From Actinomycetota bacterium (GTDB lineage Bacteria > Actinomycetota > UBA4738 > HRBIN12): a stretch of DNA of 64,000 nucleotides. Made by a program: the position numbers and the translations under genes. This document shows, one piece after another, positions 52,429 to 61,471 of this stretch. How positions within the stretch are numbered: the first letter of the stretch is position 1; every line of letters starts with the position of its first letter. A model generated the notes under the pieces. It did no database searches. It was not told the origin of the DNA and saw nothing but the letters and a program-made list of their open reading frames with translations. The stretch lies in contig DASQWI010000018.1 of the NCBI GenBank assembly GCA_035640355.1, forward strand, positions 1 to 64,000, given 5' to 3'.

Positions 52429-53123
52429 CGGAGCCGGTCCTCCGCCTCCGCCAGAAGCACGCGCCTGAAGTGATTGGCCACGAGATTCGTCACGGCGGGA
52501 AGCAGCGAGTCGAAGGCGTCGACGAGCTGAGCGGCGGCCGCGTCGTCTGAGGAGGCAGTGTCGGCGATCGGTCTCCTCACGTGTTGGTCGAACATCTCGA
52601 CGGCGCGGGTGGCGAGGTGAACCATCGCGTCGTTGGCGTCTCTGGCGAGCGACAGGAGCTCGCCGACCGGCAGTCCGAACTCGAGCAGCCGGAGCGCTGC
52701 CCGGACCATGTCGATATCTGCCGTCGTGTAGCGCTCGATGCCCTCGACCGTTCGACCCAGCTTGATGCCCTCGCGCTCCACCGCCTGGATCAACGATGCG
52801 GGGACTCCGCTGCGCCGCGCGAACTCGTCCAGCGTGAGGAGGTCGTCCCGCTCCCCGTCACCGCGAGCGGCGTGGACCGCGGCGGCAAGGTCAACGTCGG
52901 CGCGGCCGAGCTCGCCGTCGAGCACGCGCTTGATCGCGGCGAGCGTGAATCCCTTCCTCTGGAGCTCCCGGACCTCCCGGATTCGGTCGGCGTGCTCGTC
53001 TCCGTACCAGGCATGCCGGCCCTCGCGACGCGGCGCCTGGAGCAGCCCACGCGTCTGGTAGTAGCGGACGGTGTCGACCGAGACATCGCAGAAAGCGGCG
53101 AGCTCCTCGACGCGGTATCTCAC
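52425..53123 (-). CDS. MerR family regulator with two MerR-like domains
   Basis: A 232-residue protein. The first helix-turn-helix is MRYRVEELAAFCDVSVDTVR followed by YYQTRGLL. A second similar block begins LLTLDEFARRSGVPASLIQA and TAD-IDMVRAALRLLEFGLP, so two winged-helix units lie in tandem. Coupled by four-base overlap to menG, so it probably adjusts menaquinone synthesis (inference). GTG 53123 lies eight bases after a TAGAGT -10. Confidence 0.86.
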   Translation of the reverse strand: MRYRVEELAAFCDVSVDTVRYYQTRGLLQAPRREGRHAWYGDEHADRIREVRELQRKGFTLAAIKRVLDGELGRADVDLAAAVHAARGDGERDDLLTLDEFARRSGVPASLIQAVEREGIKLGRTVEGIERYTTADIDMVRAALRLLEFGLPVGELLSLARDANDAMVHLATRAVEMFDQHVRRPIADTASSDDAAAAQLVDAFDSLLPAVTNLVANHFRRVLLAEAEDRLR

Positions 53124-53131
53124 GACCCGTC

Positions 53132-53137
53132 ACTCTA
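53132..53137 (-). promoter_or_regulatory. -10 hexamer TAGAGT before the MerR-menG-menF operon
   Basis: TAGAGT ends eight bases before GTG 53123. Suggests a leaderless mRNA for the operon. No MerR-style long spacer could be judged. Confidence 0.4.
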
Positions 53138-53183
53138 CGAGTGCCCGCTCGCACCGTGCGGCGGCACCGAGGGGCAGGTGTGG

Positions 53184-53993
53184 TCAGACGGGCTGGGTGG
53201 CGGACGAGAGGATCTGGCAGTCCCGACGATCCACGACCCAGACGATGACGCTGTCGGCGGGCTGTCCCTCGCCGGAGCTGTCGAGGAGTGCGGCGAAATA
53301 GGCCGGAGTTCCCGCGAACCTCGCTTCGATGATGGACAGGAGCCGATCTCCCGGGTCGTCGAGGGGGACCTCCGCGGACCGCAGACACTCGATCGCCGGG
53401 GCGGCGGTGACCAGATCGGCGGCGGCGCTCGCCGCCATCGTCGCGCCGGCGGCCGACCCGCCTCCGGAGGCGGTTCCGGCCTGGGGAGCGGCCTCCTCCC
53501 CGTTGTCGCCGACGCGAGCCGTCCGCGCGGCCTGCTCCGCGAATTCGCGGACGTCGGCCTCTGCGTAGTTGCGATCCCGCTTCTCGATGACGTCGAGCTG
53601 TTCCGGCTCCGCGGCCGCTTCGGAGGCCGCCATGCCGGCGCGCCCGCCTTCCGCTCGGATCGCCGGATCGGCGCCGTTCCCGCCGACGTTCAGCGCGAAG
53701 ACCAGGACGAGGGCGGCGGCCGCAGCGATACCGGCGCCCCACTGCAAGCGCTGCCAGACGACGGTACGGCGGCGCTCGAACCGACGTTCCGCCTCCGCCA
53801 GGACTGGGCCTGTGACGCCGAGGGGGACCGGACGTTCCTCGAGTGTGGCCAGCGCTGAGACTGCTTTCTGAGCAAGCTCGAGCTCCTCCCGGCAGACCGC
53901 ACACGTCGAAAGGTGCTCGTGGAGCAGGGCACGCTCGCGTTCCGCGAGCGTGCCCTCGACGTAGTCGGCAAGGAGCTGGTCAGGATGGGTCAT
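53184..53993 (-). CDS. Anti-sigma factor with zinc-binding N terminus
   Basis: A 269-residue protein. The cytoplasmic zf-HC2 anti-sigma domain HEHLSTCAVCREELELAQK provides His-x3-Cys-x2-Cys. One membrane helix at about 86-105 and a long external region follow. Its ATG overlaps the stop of the sigma gene (ATGA), as in sigM/rsmA-type pairs. It should hold that sigma at the membrane. Confidence 0.88.
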   Translation of the reverse strand: MTHPDQLLADYVEGTLAERERALLHEHLSTCAVCREELELAQKAVSALATLEERPVPLGVTGPVLAEAERRFERRRTVVWQRLQWGAGIAAAAALVLVFALNVGGNGADPAIRAEGGRAGMAASEAAAEPEQLDVIEKRDRNYAEADVREFAEQAARTARVGDNGEEAAPQAGTASGGGSAAGATMAASAAADLVTAAPAIECLRSAEVPLDDPGDRLLSIIEARFAGTPAYFAALLDSSGEGQPADSVIVWVVDRRDCQILSSATQPV

Positions 53994-54643
53994 CGGGGCA
54001 TCGTTTCGTCAGACGGCCCGGGAGCGCGGGGACGTTCCCGCTCCACGGCGCCCGGCGTGACGTCGGCAGTGAGCGCCGACCCGCGCCGACCCACCCGCTC
54101 CGTTCCGAGGGCCTTGGCCAGTGCCACCCGACCGCGATGCAGCCGGGATTTCACCGTTCCGACGGCGATCCCGAGGATCGCCGCGACCTCGTCCTGAGGC
54201 AGGTCCTGAACGTCGTGGAGCACCATCACCGCGCGAAAGTCCTCCGGAACCTGCATGAGCGCGCGTTGAACGTCGATCGACAGCACGACGTCGTCGGAGT
54301 GGTCCGGATGCGGCACCGGCTCGGGTGCGGGGAGATCCTCGTTGCCTCGCTCGAGCATCGGTTGTCGCTGCCGCTTGCGCAGCAGGTCGTAGCACGCGTT
54401 GACCGTGACGCGATGCATCCACGTCGTGAACGCCGCTTCACCTCGGAATGACGACAGCTTGCGGAGGGCAGTGAGGAACGCGTCCTGTGCCGCGTCCCGC
54501 GCGTCCTCTTCTCGCCCGGTCATCCGAAGCGCGAGGTTGTAGACGCGGCGTTCGTGACGTTCCACGAGGATGGCGAAGGCTCCACCGTCTCCCGACAGGT
54601 AGCGCCGGACGAGATCCTCGTCTCGGTCGGGCGCCTCAGGCAG
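53990..54643 (-). CDS. ECF sigma factor, SigM-like position, unusual start
   Basis: A sigma-70 ECF factor of about 217 residues. Region 2 DEDLVRRYLSGDGGAFAILV, RMTGREEDARDAAQDAFLTA, TWMHRVTVNACYDLLRKRQR and region 4 PQDEVAAILGIAVGTVKSRL are clear. No ATG, GTG or TTG lies near the expected N terminus; CTG 54643, just before the kinase stop, fits best. GTG 54793 would add 50 residues that overlap the kinase. The sequence is next to the pseudokinase and murJ as in M. tuberculosis sigM. The tail after region 4 (30 residues) is Arg/Pro-rich. Confidence 0.86.
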   Translation of the reverse strand: MPEAPDRDEDLVRRYLSGDGGAFAILVERHERRVYNLALRMTGREEDARDAAQDAFLTALRKLSSFRGEAAFTTWMHRVTVNACYDLLRKRQRQPMLERGNEDLPAPEPVPHPDHSDDVVLSIDVQRALMQVPEDFRAVMVLHDVQDLPQDEVAAILGIAVGTVKSRLHRGRVALAKALGTERVGRRGSALTADVTPGAVERERPRAPGPSDETMPR

Positions 54644-56063
54644 CCTCGACCACCGCCCGGAACTCGGCGATCTCGGCGCGGATCCCGTCCTCCACGCGGA
54701 CGACCGTGGTGATCCAGACCAACACGTACCGGCCCTCGCCGACGAGTTCGCCCCGCGTGTCCGACTCTGCGACGTTCGGCGAGCCGACCTCACCGAGGAG
54801 CGATTCGGGGTCGTCTCCCACTGCTGTGTGGAACACGTACCCGGCGTTCGGCGCGATGAGCCGGAACCCGGTTACGGCTCGCTGCTCGCCGAGGTCGAAC
54901 ACGAGTCCGACGCCCTGCTTGCGCAGGCTTCCGTCGAAGTAGTTCTCCGAACGCCACGCCGTCGACGGATCGCCATCCACCGCGTACGGCGCCGTCGAAT
55001 CGTTCTCGCTGCCGTCGCCGAACGGATCGAACGTCGCGACCGCCGCCGGCGTTACGACTTCGGTCAAGGGCTCGCTCGGCCCCACGAGAGGTTCCGCCGG
55101 CCGGATGCCGAGTGGGCCACCCACCTCGAGGCGACCGAACCACAAACCGAGCCCGATGACGGCGGCTGCGACCGCCGCGATGGCGAACGGAGCGGCGACC
55201 CAGGTACGCAACCACTCGAGCGGCGACGCTTCCTCGAGCACGTCGTCCCGAGCCGAGACCGAAAGGCCATGCCGCGTCTGGTGGAGGGCGGCCGAGAACG
55301 CGCGGGCATCCGGGAACCGGTCACAGGGATCGGGCGCGAGCGCCCGCGTGGTGACTCGATCCACTGCCCGCGGCACGTCAGATCGGATCGCGCGTGGGGA
55401 AGATCGCCCCGCGGGGGCCTCGCCCGTCAGCAGCTCGAACACGAGCGCCCCTACGGCGAACACGTCGGCGCGTGCGTCGATCTCGGGATCGTCGATCTCC
55501 GACGACGCCCTCGCCGCGACCTCGGGTGCCACTCGCTCGCCGATGAAACGAGTGGACTCTCGGGGCTTCCCCTCGACGACGGCCGAAGGGATGCCGAGCC
55601 CGGTGACCGACGCGGTTCCGTCGGCCTTGACGACGACGTCGTCGACCCCGATGCCCAGATGCAGCACACCGCCGTCGTGGGCAAGGGCCAGCGCGTCCAG
55701 AACGGCCACCCCGACACGAACGGCGACGTCGATGTCGAGCGGACCGTCGCGACGAAGCACCTCCCTTGCGGTCTCGCCATCGACGTGCTCGCGGACGAGG
55801 AACAGGATCCCGTCCTCCTCTCCGGTATCGAGCAGTCGCGCGATGCCCCGACCCGAGACCTTCGCCACGCGCTTTCTCTCCTCGAACAGGCACGCGGCGA
55901 ACATGTCGTCGTCGCCGAGAGCCGGATGGATCAGCGTGACCGCGACGTCGCGACCGAGCAATCGATCCCGAGCCCGCACCGTCGTCCCCGCGGCGCACCT
56001 AACGAGCTCCTCCTCGAGGACGTATCGATCGGCGATGACGGTCGCGCCGTGCTGCGTCTGCAT
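54636..56063 (-). CDS. Membrane pseudokinase with discoidin-like outer domain (MurJ partner)
   Basis: A 475-residue protein with a kinase fold in residues 10-270, a helix at about 288-310, and a discoidin/F5-8C-like outer domain (about 345-475; AVDGDPSTAWRSENY, VGLVFDLGEQRAVTGFRLI). The ATP-binding Lys is Thr43 (VAVT), HRD is HLG at 135-137 and DFG is GLG at 155-157, and the Gly loop is degraded, so kinase activity is absent. This matches the inner-pseudokinase plus outer carbohydrate-like domain of the mycobacterial MurJ protein MviN, but here in a separate gene. ATG 56063 is preceded six bases by TACACT. Confidence 0.88.
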   Translation of the reverse strand: MQTQHGATVIADRYVLEEELVRCAAGTTVRARDRLLGRDVAVTLIHPALGDDDMFAACLFEERKRVAKVSGRGIARLLDTGEEDGILFLVREHVDGETAREVLRRDGPLDIDVAVRVGVAVLDALALAHDGGVLHLGIGVDDVVVKADGTASVTGLGIPSAVVEGKPRESTRFIGERVAPEVAARASSEIDDPEIDARADVFAVGALVFELLTGEAPAGRSSPRAIRSDVPRAVDRVTTRALAPDPCDRFPDARAFSAALHQTRHGLSVSARDDVLEEASPLEWLRTWVAAPFAIAAVAAAVIGLGLWFGRLEVGGPLGIRPAEPLVGPSEPLTEVVTPAAVATFDPFGDGSENDSTAPYAVDGDPSTAWRSENYFDGSLRKQGVGLVFDLGEQRAVTGFRLIAPNAGYVFHTAVGDDPESLLGEVGSPNVAESDTRGELVGEGRYVLVWITTVVRVEDGIRAEIAEFRAVVEAA

Positions 56064-56069
56064 GCCCTG

Positions 56070-56075
56070 AGTGTA
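56070..56075 (-). promoter_or_regulatory. -10 hexamer TACACT before the pseudokinase gene
   Basis: Ends six bases before ATG 56063, a probable leaderless transcript for the pseudokinase-sigma-anti-sigma set. Confidence 0.45.
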
Positions 56076-56139
56076 TGCCCGGCCGTGTTGCCAACAGCTG
56101 ATGCGCGCGAGCTCCGAGCGGCGCGCGGAGCGCAGGTTG

Positions 56140-56541
56140 TCAGCCCGGCGACGCCGTCGCCGTCGATGTGACAGCCGTCAGGTCGTCGAGCAATCCGATC
56201 CGCCCGGCGACGAGCGTTCCCGCGTCCGTGGTGACGACAACAGTGATCTTGCCCCGACGGGAGACCGTGACATCGTCCACACAGGCGTCGCCTTCGGCAG
56301 CAGCGACCGTCTCGACGACAGTACTTCTGGCCCGCCGTCGTTCGCCGGTTTCCTCGAATCGATCTACGCCCGCCCGCGCCGCATCTTGCGCGAGGTTCGC
56401 GTTGCGAAGGTACGCGATGCCGATCGATCCGCCGTCCCACAGGGCCACAAAAAGTATGGCCAACGCAAGGAGCCAGATGATGAACAGCTTGCCGACGAGC
56501 CCGCCGTCGTCGCCGAGATGCGAACCGTAACCCGCGGTCAT
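56140..56541 (-). CDS. Membrane-anchored small protein after murJ, hypothetical
   Basis: A 133-residue protein with a Gly-rich start, one helix (GKLFIIWLLALAILFVALWD) and an outer domain with AQDAARAGVDRFEETGERR and GDACVDDVTVSRRGKITVV, a TadE/pilus-like style but not proven. Its ATG overlaps the murJ stop (ATGA), so it is coupled to murJ. Family not recognised. Confidence 0.6.
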   Translation of the reverse strand: MTAGYGSHLGDDGGLVGKLFIIWLLALAILFVALWDGGSIGIAYLRNANLAQDAARAGVDRFEETGERRRARSTVVETVAAAEGDACVDDVTVSRRGKITVVVTTDAGTLVAGRIGLLDDLTAVTSTATASPG

Positions 56542-58190
56542 CGTCTCCACCGTCCGACGAGCTGCCTCCTGACCGCGTCCACCTCCTCGATGCCGAGCGC
56601 GCTCGACCCCACGAGGAACACCACGAGTCCGGCAGCGACCGCGGTAAGCACCTGCAGAGACTGCGCCCCGATCGTCTCCGTTCCGACGGCTTCGCCCAGG
56701 GCCCACGCCACGACCCATGCCACGCCGGCGGTCGCGACGCCCACGAGCGCGCTGCGGCCGATGCTCTCGAGGACGCGTCCTCCGCCCAACCCGCCGAGCC
56801 GCTGCCCGATCAGGACGGTGAGTATCGTCCCACCGAACACATACGACGCGGCGTGGCCGAGCGCCAGCCCCGGTACGCCGAGATCGAGCACGAAGAACAG
56901 GAACAGGTCCACGGCGACGTTGATCGCGACCGCCACGAGATTCACCACGGCCGGCGTTCGTGTGTCTTGCATGGCGTAGTAGCCGCGGAGCAGCAGCTGG
57001 AACACCGAGAACGGGAACAGTCCGACGGAGAACGCCACGAGGACGTCCGAGACGAGCTCGCCGCTCCGCGGGCCCGCGACGCCGTGTTCGAGAAGCAAGC
57101 GCACGATCGGCCTGGCCAGGACGAGGTAGCCGAGCGCAGCGGGAATCACGATCGCCGCCGTAGCCCGGATTCCTTGCGCCAGCAGACGTCGGAATCCATC
57201 CGGGTCCTGATCCGCCCAGCGCCCCGACATCGCAGGCAGAAGCGCGGTGAAGATGGAGACGGCGAAGATCGCGTGCGGGAGTTGGAACAGGATGAAGGCG
57301 CTCGCGTACGCGGTGTATCCACCTGCGATCCGGTCGGCGAGCACGATGACGACGAGCAGTCCGGCCTGGTTCGCGGCGACGTACAGCAGGATCCATTTCG
57401 CCAGATGCGACATGCGCCGAACGGCGGCGTGTGCGAACCCCAACCGCGGCGCGAAGCTGAATCCTGTCGCCCGCAGTGCCGGCCACAGGGCGATCGTCAT
57501 CGCGGCGACACCGGCCGTCGTCCCGATGGCCAGCACGTACTTCTGGGCGGTCGTCGCGAGCTCGGGGGATCCCAACGGCGGGTCGTCCATCGCGGCGAAC
57601 GCGAGGAACGTCGCGATCACCACCAGGTTGTTGAGGATCGGCGCGAACATCGGCACCGCGAACCGGCGATGCGCCTGAAGCAGGCCGATCGCGATCGCCC
57701 CGATCCCGTAGAAGACGACCTGGGGCATGAACCAGCGAAGGAAGAACGTCGAGTATTCGCGGACGATCGCTTGGTCCGTCGACGGCACGCCGATCGTGTA
57801 CAGGTCGACGATCCACGGTGCGAGCGCGATCGCCACGAGCGCCACTCCCGATAGCACGAGGAACGCGATCGTCAGGAGCCTCCGGACGACGTCCCACGCC
57901 TCGTCCCGTCCGCGTTCCTGCAACCACTCGACGACGACGGGGACGACGACGGACGTGAGGATTCCGCCGAGCACGAGCTCGTACACGATGTTCGGGGTGA
58001 TGTTCGCGACGTTGTACGCGTCGGGGAGACGCGACTCGGCGATCCCGATGGCGAACGCCATCGCCGCGAGACGAAGGAACCCTGTCAAGCGCGAGAGCGC
58101 CGTTCCGAGCGACATGACCGCGGTGTTGCGAACGAACGCGGTCCCCGATTCCTCCGCCGGCGGGTCCGTCTCCGGCGGCTGTGGGTTCAC
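56538..58190 (-). CDS. murJ: Lipid II flippase MurJ
   Basis: A 550-residue MVF-family flippase with about 14 helices. GTALSRLTGFLRLAAMAFAI, ESRLPDAYNVANITPNIVYE and IRATAAIVIPAALGYLVLAR are typical. Moves lipid II across the membrane. GTG 58190 shares GTGA with the DUF6049 stop; GTG 58223 is a longer alternative. Lacks the C-terminal kinase and sugar-binding domains of mycobacterial MviN, which are supplied by the pseudokinase gene. Confidence 0.95.
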   Translation of the reverse strand: MNPQPPETDPPAEESGTAFVRNTAVMSLGTALSRLTGFLRLAAMAFAIGIAESRLPDAYNVANITPNIVYELVLGGILTSVVVPVVVEWLQERGRDEAWDVVRRLLTIAFLVLSGVALVAIALAPWIVDLYTIGVPSTDQAIVREYSTFFLRWFMPQVVFYGIGAIAIGLLQAHRRFAVPMFAPILNNLVVIATFLAFAAMDDPPLGSPELATTAQKYVLAIGTTAGVAAMTIALWPALRATGFSFAPRLGFAHAAVRRMSHLAKWILLYVAANQAGLLVVIVLADRIAGGYTAYASAFILFQLPHAIFAVSIFTALLPAMSGRWADQDPDGFRRLLAQGIRATAAIVIPAALGYLVLARPIVRLLLEHGVAGPRSGELVSDVLVAFSVGLFPFSVFQLLLRGYYAMQDTRTPAVVNLVAVAINVAVDLFLFFVLDLGVPGLALGHAASYVFGGTILTVLIGQRLGGLGGGRVLESIGRSALVGVATAGVAWVVAWALGEAVGTETIGAQSLQVLTAVAAGLVVFLVGSSALGIEEVDAVRRQLVGRWRR

Positions 58191-60229
58191 GACGTCCGGC
58201 GTGGGATGAACCTCCTCGCCCACAACCCCAGCAGCACGAGACCGGCGGCGATCGTGATCAACAACGCGATCCGGTTGTACACCGTCGACCGGATGGTGAG
58301 CTGTCGTGTGGCGATGATGCGCCCGGCTGGCGCCAGAACGTTGAGCTCGGCTCGGAAACGTCCTGTGGATCGCGCGTTCACGCGGAATGTGACCGTTCGA
58401 GATTCACGCGGCCGGAGCTCGAGATCCTGCTCCGGGGGAGTTCCGAGCAGGAAGTCCGACGTGAGCTGCAGGCGCACACGGAGCGCTGAATCCGCGCCGT
58501 TCCGCACGGTGACCGGGATCCCGCTCCCCGTGCTCGACGTCAGCGTGATGTTGTCCACCGTGTCGATCGTCACCGAGCGGAACACGGCGGAAACCGAGTC
58601 GTGAACGCCTGCGATGAACGCCAGACCGCCCCCGGGATCCGAGAGGAACTGACGGGACTCCGCCAGCAGGAGCGTGCCCTCCAGCCGATCGGGCTCGTCG
58701 CTTTCGCCCACGATGATGTCCCGGAACGTCGAGATGCGACGCCGGGCCTGCCGCAGCTCATTCACGTACGTGAAATCGAACAGGCTCGGCGACGTCGGCG
58801 CGAGCACCGACGGTTCCGCCGGAACGAACGTCGTCGTCAACTCCTCGACGTGCATCGGCGTGAGCCATGGTGCACTGGCGATCGCTCGGGTGAAGGGAAC
58901 GTAGAAGCGGCCGGGAAGGGTCGCGTCCTCAGGCACGACGAGCGCGAGGCCCCGGACCAATCCGGGTTGCTCCTGCCAGATCGACGCGAGCGCGCCGACG
59001 ACGATCTGCGCGTCGCGAACAGGATCGCCCGTCGCGCCAGAGGATTCGAGCAACCCCGCGACGGCCGGATCGGGGACGACCGCGTGGATCTCGCCGTCGT
59101 CGCCCAGCGTCGCCGCGGGCGGGCCCGCGAAGCCTTGCGGATGCGGCTCTGCTTCGACGGTCTCGGGCCCAACGATGACGGTTGAGATGCCGGCCGCCGC
59201 GAGCTCGCGGATCGTCGCGTCGTCGATGGCGCTGTCGGGCGGACGAAGGACGCCTGACACGGGTGTCGTCTCGAGAAGTGTCGACACGACGTCTCGTCCG
59301 CGCTCCAGTTGCTCGGGCAGGTCCTGACCGAGTCCTCCCGCGAGGAGTGACGGGAGCTCGGGAGCCGAGAACGGCATGGCGCTCACGCGCACGTTCGGCG
59401 CGGCGGCGATCTCTTGGAGGTCGGCGAGGGCATCAGCGGCGTCGCGTGCGCCGTCATCGCCCGCATCCACGCGTCGAATCTCGCCCGCGACGATGACCTT
59501 GTACCCGTCGCGCATCATCGCCAGCTGACGGAGCAGCATCGGCGACACGGCGACGTCCACGACGGGTTGCGGAGGCCTCGTTGCCAGCGCCCGGAGTGCG
59601 CGGATCTGTGACGAGAGCGCTCCGCGGGGAGCGAGTCTTTGCTCGAGCGAAGTCGACGTGAACACGCCGTCCGGTCCGAACTCGATCGGATTATCCAGAA
59701 CGAACGTCCACGACAGCCCCAGCGGTGTCTCGGGTCGGCGAACCAGGAACACGACCGGCGTCCGGATCGCACCGAGCGACGTCGTCCCGCTGCGCAGCTC
59801 GATCTTCAACGGGTAGACGCCGGAATCGTCCGGATTGATGCCACCCGAGTCGAGCGGGAAGGTGAGCTCGAAGTCTCGCGAATCGTTCGAGCCGATGGCG
59901 TCCTCGCGCGGGTACGTTTCTGCGGCGAGCGGGAACTGTGGATCGGAGATCAGCGCCTCCTCCAACGCAGTCCTCGATATCAGCCGACCGTAGAGCGTCA
60001 CGAGGATGGAAAGCTCATCGAGCGGCTCGGCGCCGAAGTTCTCGGCGCGGAACCGGATGAGGAGCTCACGCCCGTCCTCTTCGTACGAGGAGTTCCACGG
60101 CGTTTGTGACAGGAGCGTCAGCCGGATCGACGTCGTCTGTTGCGCGGCAACGACCGGCATGTCCAAGACGACGCCGAGCGACAGAAGAGACAGGAGCAGC
60201 ACGAGCTTGCGCATCGCCGGCCGCATCAT
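58187..60229 (-). CDS. DUF6049 family secreted/membrane protein
   Basis: A 680-residue protein with a signal peptide (LVLLLSLLSLGVVLDMPVVA), a long extracellular region and a C-terminal helix (IALLITIAAGLVLLGLWARR). It lies before murJ, as does the equivalent actinobacterial gene (Rv3909 in M. tuberculosis). Function is unknown; context suggests envelope assembly. Start is ATG 60229 (60226 and 60214 also possible), two bases after the TauE-like stop. Confidence 0.85.
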   Translation of the reverse strand: MMRPAMRKLVLLLSLLSLGVVLDMPVVAAQQTTSIRLTLLSQTPWNSSYEEDGRELLIRFRAENFGAEPLDELSILVTLYGRLISRTALEEALISDPQFPLAAETYPREDAIGSNDSRDFELTFPLDSGGINPDDSGVYPLKIELRSGTTSLGAIRTPVVFLVRRPETPLGLSWTFVLDNPIEFGPDGVFTSTSLEQRLAPRGALSSQIRALRALATRPPQPVVDVAVSPMLLRQLAMMRDGYKVIVAGEIRRVDAGDDGARDAADALADLQEIAAAPNVRVSAMPFSAPELPSLLAGGLGQDLPEQLERGRDVVSTLLETTPVSGVLRPPDSAIDDATIRELAAAGISTVIVGPETVEAEPHPQGFAGPPAATLGDDGEIHAVVPDPAVAGLLESSGATGDPVRDAQIVVGALASIWQEQPGLVRGLALVVPEDATLPGRFYVPFTRAIASAPWLTPMHVEELTTTFVPAEPSVLAPTSPSLFDFTYVNELRQARRRISTFRDIIVGESDEPDRLEGTLLLAESRQFLSDPGGGLAFIAGVHDSVSAVFRSVTIDTVDNITLTSSTGSGIPVTVRNGADSALRVRLQLTSDFLLGTPPEQDLELRPRESRTVTFRVNARSTGRFRAELNVLAPAGRIIATRQLTIRSTVYNRIALLITIAAGLVLLGLWARRFIPRRTS

Positions 60230-60230
60230 C

Positions 60231-61007
60231 CTATCCACCGTCTCCCACGAGGGAGACGATCTGCTCGATGCCGTAGACGACGGCGATGGCGACGAGGAAC
60301 GCACCGACGGCGAACCGCAGCGTGCGTTCCCGTGCCCCGAGCGCGATCCGTGATCCAAGCCACGCGCCGGGGATCACGCCCACCACCAGCACGAGGAAGA
60401 TCGTCCAGTCGATGTGACCGAGCGCGGCGTGGACGAGCGTCCCGGGGACGACGAGCGCGGCGATGAGCACGAGCGATGTCCCGAGCGCGCGTTTGAGCGG
60501 CATGCCGATCAACAACGTGAGCGCCGGGACGATGATGATTCCGCCTCCCACGCCGAGCAGGCCCGACGCGAATCCCGCCCCGAACGCGATCGCCCCGTAC
60601 TTCCACACGGGGGTCTTCCCCTTCTCCCACGGCGTCGTCGGCGTACGCCCCCGGATGACCTGCGTGCCTGAGAGGCCGATCAGCGCCGACGCCACGAGGA
60701 GCAGCACGTGCGGGTTCACGAACGTCGTGAGGTAGGCGCCGATCGTCGCGCCGACGACGCCCGGTCCGGCTCCCCACCGCGCGGCGCGATAGCTCACCTC
60801 TCCCGCGCGAGCGTATGCGTACGCTGCCATGACCGACGTGGGAAAGATCACGGGCAGCGGCGTCGCCACGGCCTGGATGGGCGAACCACCGAGGAGCGCG
60901 TACACCGCCGGTTGCGTGATCACGCCGCCGCCCACACCGAATAGTCCCGACAGCGTCCCGGCCACGAGTCCGACGACCACGCCGAGCGCGATCTGCAGCG
61001 AGTTCAC
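60231..61007 (-). CDS. TauE/SafE family anion permease
   Basis: A 258-residue membrane protein of eight helices with the duplicated motif LSGLFGVGGGVITQPAVYAL and SGLLGVGGGIIIVPALTLLI. Family members export sulfite or related anions. GTG 61007 shares GTGA with the NUDIX stop. It is inserted in an otherwise murJ-type operon. Confidence 0.93.
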   Translation of the reverse strand: MNSLQIALGVVVGLVAGTLSGLFGVGGGVITQPAVYALLGGSPIQAVATPLPVIFPTSVMAAYAYARAGEVSYRAARWGAGPGVVGATIGAYLTTFVNPHVLLLVASALIGLSGTQVIRGRTPTTPWEKGKTPVWKYGAIAFGAGFASGLLGVGGGIIIVPALTLLIGMPLKRALGTSLVLIAALVVPGTLVHAALGHIDWTIFLVLVVGVIPGAWLGSRIALGARERTLRFAVGAFLVAIAVVYGIEQIVSLVGDGG

Positions 61008-61429
61008 GAAAGCATCTCGACCGCACGTTCGACGAGCTCGCGTTCACCGCGGAAGCTCGTGCGCTTGACCGCTCGCTGTGCGGGAAACCAGCGCACGTCC
61101 TCCATCTCGTCGTCGTGGTTGGAGACGTCGCCACCGGTGGCGCGCATCAGATAGAACCGAACCTGCTTGCGAACGCGCACGCCCTCCCAAACGTAGAAGT
61201 ACCGGACGGTCCCCAGATCCTGTTCGATCTCGGCCTGAAGCCCCGTTTCCTCGGCGACCTCTCGAAGCGCGGCTTCCTCGGGCGCCTCTTCGAGTTCGAT
61301 AAGCCCCTTCGGAAGGCCCCACGCAAGGTCGCCGCGTCGGGTCCGTCGGGCGGCGAGACAGATCTCGACTTCGTCGTGGACGCGCCGATACACGACGCCG
61401 CCGGCGGACATCTCGGTGCGCGTCTTCAT
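61004..61429 (-). CDS. NUDIX hydrolase
   Basis: A 141-residue NUDIX protein. The box G-x5-E-x7-REVAEETGL is intact: GLIELEEAPEEAALREVAEE. Related to the MutT4-type gene next to the CCA enzyme in mycobacteria. It heads the leftward operon NUDIX-TauE-DUF6049-murJ-hypothetical. Substrate unknown. Confidence 0.92.
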   Translation of the reverse strand: MKTRTEMSAGGVVYRRVHDEVEICLAARRTRRGDLAWGLPKGLIELEEAPEEAALREVAEETGLQAEIEQDLGTVRYFYVWEGVRVRKQVRFYLMRATGGDVSNHDDEMEDVRWFPAQRAVKRTSFRGERELVERAVEMLS

Positions 61430-61457
61430 GTGCGACGGTCGGCGGAATGCCCCTCCC

Positions 61458-61463
61458 TATACT
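61458..61463 (+). promoter_or_regulatory. -10 hexamer TATACT before dedA
   Basis: TATACT is followed by eight bases then GTG 61472, predicting a leaderless mRNA for the DedA protein. Confidence 0.5.
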
Positions 61464-61471
61464 TGCCGACC

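Noticed and set aside
56140-57927. 595-residue ORF on the minus strand spanning murJ's second half
   Set aside because: Only the last 133 codons, after the murJ stop overlap, look like a protein; the rest is a murJ shadow.
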